A stretch of DNA of 64,000 bases from Gammaproteobacteria bacterium (lineage in GTDB: Bacteria; Pseudomonadota; Gammaproteobacteria; Xanthomonadales; Wenzhouxiangellaceae), in NCBI GenBank assembly GCA_021772985.1, contig JAJFKX010000034.1:62001-126000 (forward strand). The letters are read 5' to 3'. The notes beneath the pieces were generated by a model. It made no database searches. It had not been told where the DNA came from and worked only from the letters and a program-made list of their open reading frames with translations. Every line of letters starts with the position of its first letter. Within the stretch, counting starts at the first letter, position 1. Below, piece after piece: positions 18,512-27,557 of this stretch. A program made the translations under genes and the position numbers.

Positions 18512-19982
18512 TTACCGTTGCCGGAGCATTGCGCAATGGCACCCATTGTCGATAAGTACCACACCGCCAAAGCCACTCCAAAGGCCCGATCCGATAATAG
18601 TTGAGCCAAAGGTTGCTTAACAGCGCCAGCAATACGAACACTGATAATGCCAATAACATCAGATTCCACCTGGACAGCTGACCAAACCAACCCAGCTGGT
18701 TAGCCAATATCATCATCACCAGCGATTGACCGATATAATTGCTCAAAGCCATCCGCCCGGCACTGGCCAGCAGTGTTTTGAGTCTATCCAGCCGCTCACC
18801 CTGCCCCCATAGCAAAAAACCCGCCGCTATCCCTGTTGCAATAAAAATACTGCTCAGTTCGTGTAGAACCCTGCCAAAACTCAGCCAGGGCAAATCATTT
18901 AAATAATGTGCTGCTGACATCCCAGTGGCCAGCAAAGACAATGGCAACCCGAATCCAAGCCCAAGCTTTGCTGTGGTTCGCCACAGATCAGCATGTTGAG
19001 CCTTAAGAATCCCCCATTTTACCAGTCCTGCTGCAAGCAAAAACAGCCCCAACGTACGCCAGCTGAAATAAAACAAAAAGACAATTATCAAATCAGTAAA
19101 AGTATCCGCCCGCAGCTGGTTACGCAACCACTGCGGACCTGCACGATAAGCCGTTTGTTCCAGCTTGATCTGGTCGGCGCTGTCACCCTGTTGCCGAATC
19201 TGTTCAATCTGGTCCCGGTTCAACGGCAAGCGATAGTCAGCAATGCTGGTCTGCAATTGCTGATCGGGCATAGCAGATAGCTGGTTTGCCACTTGCTGTA
19301 ATTCAACAAGCTCACTTCCCGGTTCAGTTATCACCGGAGCCAGCCAGAACTGGATCATTAAAACAGCCGCTAATGCCGCCATTGCCACACTGCTGAAGAC
19401 CAGCGGGCGTCGCTTGCGTACCAACCATATCGAACCTATCAGCACAGCTACGCAGGCCAGACTTTGCAACGCGTATATGGTTGAAGTGTATTCCAGCAAA
19501 TACAATTCCAAAACCGTTAACATAAACAGCGTGGTTCCTGTAGTAATCATTGTTACCACCGACCAATTGCGGCACAGATATAAGGTCCCGCCACATACGG
19601 CATACAAAAACAAAACATCAAAAGAGTACAACCACAGTGCATGACCAATGCCAAACAATGCCAGCAATAGCAAACGCCGCCAGTAGAGCCACCGGAAACT
19701 GGATGGTTGCAAGCTATGACGATACCAGTGCAGCATAAACCCGGCACCAAACAGCATCGAAAATAACGCCAGGAACTTTAAATCGAACAGGCTGTGCAAT
19801 ACAAACCAGGCCGACCAGACACCAGCCTCACTGTCGAGTACCGCCACTGGTAAATTTGCGTATTCAGCTGGAATAAACATTTGCAACGCATTCACCAGCA
19901 AAATACCCAACAGTGCAAAACCTCTTAACGTATCCAGACTTTGCAGCCGGTCTTGTGAGTCAGTCAATTGCGTGCCGGACAT
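18465..19982 (-). CDS. DUF418 (YeiB-like) multi-pass membrane protein
   Basis: 505 residues from the ATG at 19982, chosen because AAGGA lies about seven bases upstream and because it begins before the family's opening motif (SLDTLRGFALLGILLVNALQMF). About ten membrane helices follow, with a large loop around residues 195-260. The C-terminal DUF418 domain includes MALSNYIGQSLVMM and a terminal RIGPLEWLWR, highly characteristic. Function is unknown; it is presumed to be a transporter or acyl-transfer-like membrane protein. A 38-base palindrome sits upstream, and the 3' end overlaps the ABC permease gene. Confidence 0.9.
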   Translation of the reverse strand: MSGTQLTDSQDRLQSLDTLRGFALLGILLVNALQMFIPAEYANLPVAVLDSEAGVWSAWFVLHSLFDLKFLALFSMLFGAGFMLHWYRHSLQPSSFRWLYWRRLLLLALFGIGHALWLYSFDVLFLYAVCGGTLYLCRNWSVVTMITTGTTLFMLTVLELYLLEYTSTIYALQSLACVAVLIGSIWLVRKRRPLVFSSVAMAALAAVLMIQFWLAPVITEPGSELVELQQVANQLSAMPDQQLQTSIADYRLPLNRDQIEQIRQQGDSADQIKLEQTAYRAGPQWLRNQLRADTFTDLIIVFLFYFSWRTLGLFLLAAGLVKWGILKAQHADLWRTTAKLGLGFGLPLSLLATGMSAAHYLNDLPWLSFGRVLHELSSIFIATGIAAGFLLWGQGERLDRLKTLLASAGRMALSNYIGQSLVMMILANQLGWFGQLSRWNLMLLALSVFVLLALLSNLWLNYYRIGPLEWLWRCGTYRQWVPLRNAPATVIKGPSGAGTDTNRLV

Positions 19983-20003
19983 GATTTTCCTTATTGGTTG
20001 CTC

Positions 20004-20041
20004 GTTTACTACTGTACTATCTACATAGTGCAGTAGTAAAC
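20004..20041. promoter_or_regulatory. 38-base near-perfect palindrome upstream of the DUF418 gene
   Basis: GTTTACTACTG (20004-20014) and CAGTAGTAAAC (20031-20041) are exact inverted repeats; inner bases also pair, with only one G-T and one C-C mismatch. It starts about 22 bases before the DUF418 start codon. It looks like an operator rather than a terminator. The nearby YtrA-type GntR protein is one candidate binder. Confidence 0.6.
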
Positions 20042-20428
20042 ATGACTGATGTCCTATTAATGCTGATTTCACTGAAGTTGCCTGGCTTGTGAAACAGACC
20101 ATTGAGCTTTCGCCGCCGGCAACTGTAGCGATCAGTTCTCAAGCCTGGATAATGACTGACATGAAATCCAAACCGAGATTAACAATGACTTCCTTTTCGC
20201 TGGTCTTTTGCTTACTGGTAACCAGTGATATCAACGCAGGTGAGCACAACCTCGACACTATTAACCAAGCAGCTTGCATTCCCACGCGGGAGCATGGGAA
20301 CCAGATAGGTGTGAACCTTTACAACATGCTGTGCTTGCGGAGTGCACACACAACCGATGAGCCCAAACGGGTAGCAGTCTGCCACATAAGAATAGCTGTC
20401 AACTCACCGGTTCGGTTAGAATTCACTG
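20042..20428. other. Intergenic before the deo operon; contains a REP-like hairpin
   Basis: About 390 bases with no convincing gene. A 121-residue frame (20089-20454) runs through it and into deoB but crosses the extragenic hairpin at 20279-20300, so I do not accept it. The promoter and control sites of the deo operon should lie here, but I could not pick a clear one. Confidence 0.5.
20279..20300. repeat. REP-like extragenic palindrome
   Basis: TTCCCA-N10-TGGGAA within GCATTCCCACGCGGGAGCAT and the adjoining GGGAACCAG. From memory this core resembles a TTCCCACGC...GCGTGGGAA hairpin common between genes in many proteobacteria. Only one copy is seen here. Confidence 0.5.
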
Positions 20429-21661
20429 ATGCAACAAGCTTTTACACAGATTAAAGCACGCCGCGCCATTATCCTGGTGCTCGACTCGCTGGGCATTGGT
20501 GAGTCCGCCGATGCCAATCAATTCGGAGATGTCGGTGCGGATACTTTTGGACACTTGACTGCAGAATTCACCAAGCAGGGGGACGGTAACCTTTCGCTAC
20601 CCAATTTAAGCGCTCTGGGACTGGTGCATGCGCACCAACAAAGTACCGGCATTCGCGCCCCGGTGGCACCACAAGACCCAGAACTGATCGGTGCATGGGG
20701 TTATGCGCAGGAACTGTCCAGCGGCAAAGACACCCCCAGTGGTCATTGGGAAATGGCTGGCGTACCGGTGTTGTTTGATTGGGGGTATTTCCCTGCCCAG
20801 GATAATTGCTTTCCAGCAAGCCTGCTGGATGCGCTGATCGAGCGTGCCGGACTACCCGGCGTGATCGGTAACCGGCACAGTTCCGGCACCGTGATTCTGG
20901 ATGCGCTGGGAAAACAGCACATGCAAACCGGCTGTCCGATTGTCTACACCTCGGCTGACAGCGTGTTTCAGATTGCTGCCCACGAACAGACTTTTGGTCT
21001 TGAACGGCTGTATTCAGTTTGTGAAATCGCCCGTGAACTGGTTGATGAGTACAATATCGGCCGGGTGATCGCAAGACCGTTTATCAGCAATGATGAAGGT
21101 CACTTCCAACGAACCGGGAACCGCCGTGATTATGCGGTACCACCGCCGGCACCCACCGTTTTGGATAAACTGGTAGCTGCTGGTGGTGAAGTGGTATCGG
21201 TCGGTAAAATCGCCGATATATTTGCCCACCGGGGAATCAGTCATAAGTTTAAAGCTGACGGCATTGATGGTTTGTTTGATGCCACTATGACAGCACTGGC
21301 TGACGCTGGTGGCCGGACAATCGTATTTACCAATTTTGTTGACTTCGACTCCAGCTATGGCCACCGCCGCGATCCCATCGGTTATGCCCGGGCACTGCAA
21401 CAACTGGATCGCAGGTTGCCGGAGTTACTGGCAGCCATGCGTGCTGATGATCTGTTGATCATCACTGCCGACCATGGCTGTGACCCGACCTGGCCCGGCA
21501 GCGACCACACCCGTGAGCATATTCCGGTTTTGGTATACGGCAGTGGTGTTGAACCCAGATCATTGGGACTACGCGAAACCTTTGCCGACATTGGCCAAAG
21601 TCTGGCCGGTTTCTTTGAGCTGGCGCCGATGGATTACGGCAGCTCGTTCCTGGACGTATAA
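20429..21661 (+). CDS. deoB: Phosphopentomutase
   Basis: 410 residues, the usual length. It interconverts ribose or deoxyribose 1-phosphate and 5-phosphate in nucleoside breakdown. Alkaline-phosphatase-superfamily metal motifs are clear: [13 protein letters not shown] at the start, [12 protein letters not shown] carrying the phosphorylated Thr, and the C-terminal [19 protein letters not shown] with metal-binding Asp and His residues. It is cytoplasmic. It is the first gene of a six-gene run (deoB, deoC, two aldehyde dehydrogenase genes, deoA, deoD), with deoC starting only seven bases after its stop. The upstream ribosome site is weak. Confidence 0.96.
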   Translation: MQQAFTQIKARRAIILVLDSLGIGESADANQFGDVGADTFGHLTAEFTKQGDGNLSLPNLSALGLVHAHQQSTGIRAPVAPQDPELIGAWGYAQELSSGKDTPSGHWEMAGVPVLFDWGYFPAQDNCFPASLLDALIERAGLPGVIGNRHSSGTVILDALGKQHMQTGCPIVYTSADSVFQIAAHEQTFGLERLYSVCEIARELVDEYNIGRVIARPFISNDEGHFQRTGNRRDYAVPPPAPTVLDKLVAAGGEVVSVGKIADIFAHRGISHKFKADGIDGLFDATMTALADAGGRTIVFTNFVDFDSSYGHRRDPIGYARALQQLDRRLPELLAAMRADDLLIITADHGCDPTWPGSDHTREHIPVLVYGSGVEPRSLGLRETFADIGQSLAGFFELAPMDYGSSFLDV

Positions 21662-21668
21662 TGTAGTT

Positions 21669-22550
21669 ATGCGTACTGTCACTGTAGACCGAGTAATGAT
21701 CGAAGCCCGAGCGGCTTCGTTTACCCGTCGTTCGATCAAAGAAGCCGCCAAACTGCAAGGCTTGTGCATGGCCCTGTCAATGACCGACCTGACCACCCTG
21801 GAAGGCAAGGATTCGCGGGAACGAATCAGTGCATTGTGCCGCAAGGCCAGACAACCGGCCGCCGACATGCCGGATTTGCCACAGGTCGCTGCGGTATGTG
21901 TATACCCCAATCATGTAGCATTGGCGTGTGAGTTATTAGCCGGCACCGGCATTCATATTGCCAGTGTTGCGACTGCCTTTCCCAGTGGGCAGTCACCATT
22001 GGAATTGCGCCTGGAAGAAGTCCGGCAGGTTGTTGCCGATGGTGCTGATGAAGTCGATATGGTGATCAACCGCGGGGCGTTTCTGGCTGGGGATTACCCC
22101 ACCGTTCAGGGTGAAATCGAAGCCATCAAACAGGCCTGTGGCGATGCTCACTTGAAAGTTATCCTGGAGACCGGCGAATTGGAGACTTTTGATAAAATCC
22201 GCTTGGCCAGTGATCTGGCGATTGAAGCCGGAGGAGATTTCATCAAAACCAGCACCGGTAAAATCCAACCAGCAGCTACCATTCCGGTAACACTGGTGAT
22301 GCTGGAGGCGATCCGCGATCACTTTCTGGCAACCGGCAAGCGCGTCGGCATGAAACCGGCCGGCGGCATCAGCAAAGCAAAAACCGCTTTGCATTATCTG
22401 GTGATGGTCAAGGAAACCCTGGGTGACGACTGGCTAACCCCGGATTTATTCCGTTTCGGTGCTTCCTCACTGGTGAATGACATAGTGCGGCAGGTTCGCT
22501 GGAAGCGCACCGGCAATTACACCGCAAATTACGACGTTTCAATCGGATAA
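21669..22550 (+). CDS. deoC: Deoxyribose-phosphate aldolase
   Basis: 293 residues from the ATG at 21669, seven bases after deoB; a longer frame into deoB is a read-through artefact. It cleaves deoxyribose 5-phosphate to glyceraldehyde 3-phosphate and acetaldehyde. The Schiff-base lysine lies in GGDFIKTSTGK, with KVILETGEL before it and the proton-relay lysine in VGMKPAGGI. The length fits the longer class of DeoC. The following aldehyde dehydrogenases may oxidise the acetaldehyde released. It is cytoplasmic and co-transcribed with deoB. Confidence 0.95.
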   Translation: MRTVTVDRVMIEARAASFTRRSIKEAAKLQGLCMALSMTDLTTLEGKDSRERISALCRKARQPAADMPDLPQVAAVCVYPNHVALACELLAGTGIHIASVATAFPSGQSPLELRLEEVRQVVADGADEVDMVINRGAFLAGDYPTVQGEIEAIKQACGDAHLKVILETGELETFDKIRLASDLAIEAGGDFIKTSTGKIQPAATIPVTLVMLEAIRDHFLATGKRVGMKPAGGISKAKTALHYLVMVKETLGDDWLTPDLFRFGASSLVNDIVRQVRWKRTGNYTANYDVSIG

Positions 22551-22554
22551 CGGT

Positions 22555-24009
22555 ATGGCTCAATCATTACAATTTGAACACAAATGGGATTACGCACCTG
22601 CACCGGAAAAAATTCCAGTACAAATAGATGACCGTTACGGGTTGTTTATCAACGGGCGTTTCATTGAACCTGCGAGCGATAAATGGGCGGACTCCATCAA
22701 CCCTGCTACTGAGCAATCATTATTCAAGTTTGCCGTAGCTGATCAGTCAGATGTTGAAACAGCGGTAGCCGCCGCCCGCAAGGCACTGCCCGGCTGGTCG
22801 GGATTGCCCGCCCAGGAACGTGCGAAATACCTGTTCCGGATTGCCCGCCGTATCCAGGAGCGTTCCCGCGAACTGGCTATCCTGGAATCCATGGACGGTG
22901 GCAAACCGATCAAAGAATCACGTGACATCGACTTGCCCGAAGCCGCCAAACATTTTTTTTATCATGCTGGCTGGGCAGATAAGCTGGACTATGCTTTCCC
23001 CGGCAGAAAAGCCGGCCCGGTAGGTGTTTGCGGACAAATCATTCCATGGAATTTCCCGCTGTTGATGGCAGCCTGGAAGATTGCACCGGCACTGGCCTGT
23101 GGAAATACAGTGGTACTCAAACCTGCTGAGACCACTTCGCTGACTGCGCTGCGCCTGGCTGAGATTTTCCAGGAAGTTGAATTGCCGCCGGGTGTGGTCA
23201 ATATTGTCACCGGCGCCGGTCAAACAGGCTCTGCGCTGGCTACAGCCGACATCAATAAACTGGCTTTTACCGGCAGCACCCAGGTAGGCAAGTTACTGGC
23301 CCGGCAATTGGCCGGAACCGGCAAACGATTGACCTTGGAGTTAGGCGGGAAATCTCCGCATATCATTTTTGATGATGCCAGTATCGACCAGGCTGTTGAA
23401 GGTATTATCAGCGGTATTTATTTTAACCAGGGGCACGTCTGTTGCGCCGGTTCCAGATTATTTGTACAGGAATCTATCATGAGCGAGGTGTTGGCCAAAC
23501 TGGATATCCGGTTGGCCTCATTACGGGTCGGTGACCCACTGGATAAGAATACCGATTTGGGTGCTATCAATTCACGCCAGCAATTGGATAAGATCAATGA
23601 ATACCGGAAAATTGGTGTTGAAGAAGGCGCTTCATTACATCAACCTAGTACTTCTGAACTACCGGATAAAGGTTACTGGTCACAGCCCTGTTATTTTGCT
23701 GATGTGCAGCCCGCACACAGACTCGCACGAGATGAAATTTTCGGGCCGGTGCTGGCCGTTATGAGCTTTCGCACGCCGGAAGAAGCCCTGAGCCGTGCCA
23801 ATAACACACCTTTTGGATTGGCTGCAGGGATCTGGACCGACAAGGGTTCAAAAATCTTTGATATCGCTGCAAAACTCAAAGCCGGCGTGGTCTGGTGTAA
23901 CACTTATAATCAATTCGATGCCAGTTCACCATTTGGCGGATTCCGCGAGTCCGGTTTCGGGCGCGAGGGCGGGCGTCAGGGTCTGCGTGCATACTTGGAG
24001 TTAAGCTGA
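22555..24009 (+). CDS. Aldehyde dehydrogenase, probable catalytic half of a split ALDH16
   Basis: 484 residues, full ALDH length. Substrate and NAD motifs are present: GPVGVCGQIIPWNFPL, KPAETTSLTAL, FTGSTQVG, the general base Glu in LELGGKSP, and the catalytic Cys in GHVCCAGSR. The end GGFRESGFGREGG is typical. It probably oxidises an aldehyde (acetaldehyde from DeoC is the natural guess) with NAD. Its stop TGA shares one base with the ATG of the next gene (TGATG), which encodes a truncated ALDH. Together they total 775 residues, close to single-chain ALDH16 proteins. Confidence 0.92.
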   Translation: MAQSLQFEHKWDYAPAPEKIPVQIDDRYGLFINGRFIEPASDKWADSINPATEQSLFKFAVADQSDVETAVAAARKALPGWSGLPAQERAKYLFRIARRIQERSRELAILESMDGGKPIKESRDIDLPEAAKHFFYHAGWADKLDYAFPGRKAGPVGVCGQIIPWNFPLLMAAWKIAPALACGNTVVLKPAETTSLTALRLAEIFQEVELPPGVVNIVTGAGQTGSALATADINKLAFTGSTQVGKLLARQLAGTGKRLTLELGGKSPHIIFDDASIDQAVEGIISGIYFNQGHVCCAGSRLFVQESIMSEVLAKLDIRLASLRVGDPLDKNTDLGAINSRQQLDKINEYRKIGVEEGASLHQPSTSELPDKGYWSQPCYFADVQPAHRLARDEIFGPVLAVMSFRTPEEALSRANNTPFGLAAGIWTDKGSKIFDIAAKLKAGVVWCNTYNQFDASSPFGGFRESGFGREGGRQGLRAYLELS

Positions 24010-24884
24010 TGGCTGGCCGGTTGCGAGTACTGAAAACTTACAAGTTATACATTAACGGTGACTTTCCGCGCAGCGAATCCGGACGCACCAGCAAAGTGCT
24101 TGGCTCAGACGGAAAATTACTCGCGCATGTGTGCAAGGCATCACGTAAAGATTTACGTGATGCAGTAAGCGCTGCACACAGCGGGCTGTCAGGCTGGGCT
24201 GCCCGCACAGCATATAACCGTGGTCAGGTGTTATATCGCATGGCTGAAATGCTGGAAGGCAAATCGGCGGAGTTTTCAGACATCCTAAGCACCACCATCA
24301 GTGGTGGCAGGCGACGTGCCGAGCGTGAAGTTGGCCGGGCAATTGAAAGGCTGGTCTGTTTTGCCGGTTGGTCGGATAAATACTCTCAGGTGCTGGGTTG
24401 CAACAACCCTGTGGCGGGTCCGTTTTACAACTTTACAGTACCCGAACCAACCGGTGTCATTGGTATTGTCGCACCCGACGAACAACCATTGCTCGGGCTG
24501 GTTTCATTGATAGCGCCCGTGCTTTGCGCTGGCAATAGCGTGGTAGCAATTGGTAGCGATCAACACCCTTTGGCAACGGCGGTAATGGGTGAAGTATGTG
24601 CAACTTCAGATGTGCCGGCGGGGGTAATTAATTTGCTCACTGGCGATCGCCAGGAACTGGCCGGCATTTTGGCAGACCACCGTGAAGTCCAGGGCATCCA
24701 CGCTGCCGGCGTTGATACCGACACCAGGATAGCCCTGGAAGCAGGTGCCGGGGAAAACATGAAACGGGTAACCGTGCGCAACATCACGGGCAAGGGCTGG
24801 TACGATGACCGCGATTGCCACTCGCCCTATTGGATCGAACCATTTATCGAGTACAAGACCATCTGGCACCCTTCAGCCTGCTAG
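24009..24884 (+). CDS. Truncated aldehyde dehydrogenase-like protein, probable second half of a split ALDH16
   Basis: 291 residues, about 60 percent of a normal ALDH. The N-terminal NAD-binding part is recognisable (YKLYINGDFPRSESGR, WAARTAYNRGQVLYRMAEML, EPTGVIGIVAPDEQPLLGLV, VPAGVINLLTG), but the catalytic Cys domain is absent. After a short segment the protein ends in YWIEPFIEYKTIWHP, an end I associate with shortened ALDH copies rather than random truncation. The reading frame is clean. Probably not a dehydrogenase itself; a structural or regulatory partner of the preceding enzyme. Coupling by TGATG fits stoichiometric expression. Confidence 0.85.
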   Translation: MAGRLRVLKTYKLYINGDFPRSESGRTSKVLGSDGKLLAHVCKASRKDLRDAVSAAHSGLSGWAARTAYNRGQVLYRMAEMLEGKSAEFSDILSTTISGGRRRAEREVGRAIERLVCFAGWSDKYSQVLGCNNPVAGPFYNFTVPEPTGVIGIVAPDEQPLLGLVSLIAPVLCAGNSVVAIGSDQHPLATAVMGEVCATSDVPAGVINLLTGDRQELAGILADHREVQGIHAAGVDTDTRIALEAGAGENMKRVTVRNITGKGWYDDRDCHSPYWIEPFIEYKTIWHPSAC

Positions 24885-24931
24885 CCGGCAGCCAGCTTTC
24901 AACCCAACTGCCAAGGAAGCTTGATAAGTTA

Positions 24932-26212
24932 ATGGATGACCACCGTATCGTTGAAATCATTCGCAGCAAGCGCGATGGTTGTGTTTTAAGCGCTGCTGAT
25001 TATCAGTATCTGACTACCTGTATTGCTGCTGATCAAATCACCGAAGCGCAACTGGGTGCGTTTCTCATGGCCACCTACTGTCAGTCGCTGTCTGTCACTG
25101 AGAGCGCTGCACTGACCCAGGCTATGGCTGCTTCCGGCTGGCGATGCAACTGGGATAGTTTTGCACTGACAGGACCAGTATTGGATAAACATTCCACCGG
25201 CGGACTTGGTGATATCGTCAGCTTTCTGCTGGCACCAATGGTGGCTGCCTGTGGCGGGTTTGTGCCAATGATATCCGGCCGTTCACTGGAACATACCGGA
25301 GGAACCATAGACAAGCTGGAAAGCATTCCTGGTTACAACCCGTTCCCGACGCCTGAACAGTTTCAACGAGTTGTAGTTGATCATGGTTTAGCGATCGTCG
25401 GCCAAACCGGACAAATGGTGCCGGCTGATCAGCGGATTTATGCAGTTCGCGGGCAGACAGCCACGGTGGATTCGCTGCCGCTGATCGCGGCCTCAATTCT
25501 ATCCAAGAAACTGGCTGAGGATCTGGATGGACTGGTGATCGACCTCAAAATTGGTGGTGGTGCATTCATGTTGAATGAAACTCAGGGACAACCACTGATG
25601 GATATGCTCAACAGTGTTGCAAAGGCCTGCGGACTGAACTGCAAAGTAGTCTTCACGGCAATGGACCAACCGCTGGCCAACTGTATTGGTGACGGCGTCG
25701 AAATGCACGAGGCGGTACGCTACCTGACCGGTGAACGGCGCACTCCCCGGTTACATCAAACCACTCTGAAATTGAGCACAGAGCTGCTGTTATCAGGCGG
25801 GCTGGCGGAGGAAGCAGACTGCGCCAGGGCAAAGCTGGAATCAGTACTCGATTCAGGGCTTGCGGCTGAGTATTTTCAAACCATGGTTGCCGCACTGGGC
25901 GGTCCTGTGGATTTTCTTGAAAACCCCAAAACACACTTGTCTCAGGCTGCAACTATCCATCCGGTTAATGCACCATCAGATGGTTTAGTAACGGCGATTG
26001 ACGGTCGGCTGTTGGGTAATGCAATTCACCAGATAGCTACACTTAAAGCTGGTTCCGGTTTCGACCATCGTGTCGGTATTGCAGAATTATGCCAACTGCA
26101 GGATCAGGTTAGCGCTGATCAGCAAATCGCATTAGTCCACGCACGCTGCGAAGATGAATATCAGCAGCTGGCTAATATTGTCAATCAGGCGATCACTATT
26201 ACGCCACACTAA
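24932..26212 (+). CDS. deoA: Thymidine phosphorylase
   Basis: 426 residues from the ATG at 24932, which gives the usual start (MDDHRIVEIIRSKRDG); AAGGAAG lies upstream with a slightly long spacing. An in-frame extension to 24815 would overlap the ALDH-like gene and has no family similarity. The glycine-rich signature region contains DKHSTGGLGD and SGRSLEHTGGTIDKLE, as in pyrimidine nucleoside phosphorylases. It splits thymidine to thymine and deoxyribose 1-phosphate, feeding DeoB and DeoC. It is cytoplasmic and part of the deo run. Confidence 0.95.
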   Translation: MDDHRIVEIIRSKRDGCVLSAADYQYLTTCIAADQITEAQLGAFLMATYCQSLSVTESAALTQAMAASGWRCNWDSFALTGPVLDKHSTGGLGDIVSFLLAPMVAACGGFVPMISGRSLEHTGGTIDKLESIPGYNPFPTPEQFQRVVVDHGLAIVGQTGQMVPADQRIYAVRGQTATVDSLPLIAASILSKKLAEDLDGLVIDLKIGGGAFMLNETQGQPLMDMLNSVAKACGLNCKVVFTAMDQPLANCIGDGVEMHEAVRYLTGERRTPRLHQTTLKLSTELLLSGGLAEEADCARAKLESVLDSGLAAEYFQTMVAALGGPVDFLENPKTHLSQAATIHPVNAPSDGLVTAIDGRLLGNAIHQIATLKAGSGFDHRVGIAELCQLQDQVSADQQIALVHARCEDEYQQLANIVNQAITITPH

Positions 26213-26232
26213 TATTTAGCGGAGATTGGATT

Positions 26233-26943
26233 ATGTCCACACCACATATAGAAGCGGAACCCGGTGCATTTGCAGAACTGGTTTTATTGCCTGGTGATCC
26301 ATTGCGGGCGGAGCACATCGCTACCAATTACCTCTCAGATGTGGTTCGAGTCAATACAGTCCGTAATATGTACGGCTTTACCGGCACCTACAAGGGCCAA
26401 CCGGTATCAGTTATGGGTTCTGGAATGGGTATGCCTTCACTGCTGATCTACACCACCGAACTGGTGCAGCAATATGGGGTGAAACGGGTAGTCAGAGTAG
26501 GTACCTGTGGTTCGGTATCCAATAAATTGGGGGTCGGTGATTTATTTCTCGCTAACGCCGCCGGCACCGACTCCAACGTCAACCGGATAAGATTTCAAGG
26601 TTATGACCTCGGCGCCTGCGCCAGCTTCGAACTATTGTATCGGGTCTACCATCACGCCCTGAAGAATGCTATCCCGGTACAGGTTGGCAGTGTGTTTTCA
26701 ACCGACATCTTTTATACCGCCGACGCTTCTTTGCTGGAGACACTGCAGCGATTCAATTTTCTGGGTATCGAAATGGAATCTGCGGCGCTTTATGCACTGG
26801 CCATGCAGGAGGGTTTCGAAGCATTGACTGTACTCACCGCCAGTGATCATCTACTACACGATGAGTCGGTATCCGCTGAAGTCCGGAAAAATGCCCCTGA
26901 AAGGACTGTCAGACTGGTGCTTGATTCGCTGTTGTTTGATTAA
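26233..26943 (+). CDS. deoD: Purine nucleoside phosphorylase, DeoD type
   Basis: 236 residues, the normal length of hexameric purine nucleoside phosphorylases. It has the phosphate and ribose site motifs GDPLRAEHIA, GTCGSV, FLGIEMESAALYALA and the late SDHLLHDE with the base-contacting Asp. It releases purine bases and ribose or deoxyribose 1-phosphate. GGAG (in GCGGAGATTGG) lies about nine bases before the ATG. It closes the deo run; no clear terminator was seen after it. Confidence 0.95.
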   Translation: MSTPHIEAEPGAFAELVLLPGDPLRAEHIATNYLSDVVRVNTVRNMYGFTGTYKGQPVSVMGSGMGMPSLLIYTTELVQQYGVKRVVRVGTCGSVSNKLGVGDLFLANAAGTDSNVNRIRFQGYDLGACASFELLYRVYHHALKNAIPVQVGSVFSTDIFYTADASLLETLQRFNFLGIEMESAALYALAMQEGFEALTVLTASDHLLHDESVSAEVRKNAPERTVRLVLDSLLFD

Positions 26944-27076
26944 CCCGGATATTGCATGAGTTGTCTGAAATCTCGGTTCAGCAGCAAATAGCTTGTGACG
27001 CACTGAAACCCTTGAATACTGGCAGTTGCTGACGGCATTCGGCATAATGAAATTCAAATTTCCAAGGAGAGGAAAC

Positions 27077-27286
27077 ATGAGCCTATTACGTATATTGTTG
27101 TTGTTAATGACTTTGCTGTTCACGGTCACCGTTATCGCTTCTGAGTATCCAACCAACCGCTTCGATGCAATAGATGCTCTGGAAATTCAAAATTCAAGTG
27201 ATGACGATGATGACGATGATGACGATGATGGTGATGATGATGACAACGATGATGATGATGACGATGAAGGCAGCAGCGACAGATAA
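27077..27286 (+). CDS. Small exported protein with an Asp-rich tail
   Basis: 69 residues from the ATG at 27077, which has a strong AAGGAGAGG site. A Sec signal (MSLLRILLLLMTLLFTVTVIAS) leaves a mature peptide of about 45 residues. Roughly the last 30 are almost only Asp, with a few Gly, Asn, Ser and Glu, encoded by mixed GAT and GAC codons (about 27198-27267). Such tails bind divalent cations or basic partners; the role is unknown. It stands alone between deoD and the AraC-type gene. Confidence 0.7.
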   Translation: MSLLRILLLLMTLLFTVTVIASEYPTNRFDAIDALEIQNSSDDDDDDDDDDGDDDDNDDDDDDEGSSDR

Positions 27287-27557
27287 CTGCTGCTGCTGAA
27301 CCAAGCAGCGGCCTGCAATGATCATACTATTGTTATTTACCAGCTCTGGAGTTTCATCGCTAAAGAATTGCTAAGCAGAGCAAACCACACCAAAATCATC
27401 AACGTTGTTGTTATTGACCCGTTACCCCCGATTGTCCCTTCCAGCTTCACAAGATTCGTCAAGAATTCAATCGCTGAGTTTGTTAAAACTACAGTATGGA
27501 TAAACACCGTTGCAATAACACCGGTTTGAACTTGATGCTCAACACACACTTGAGCGG

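Noticed and set aside
20089-20454. 121-residue plus-strand frame with a signal-like segment
   Set aside because: It crosses an extragenic hairpin, overlaps deoB, and its second half has no coding character.
24009-24884. Reading the short ALDH-like gene as a decaying pseudogene
   Set aside because: Frame is intact, it is coupled to its neighbour by TGATG, and its end looks conserved rather than random; split ALDH16 explains it better.
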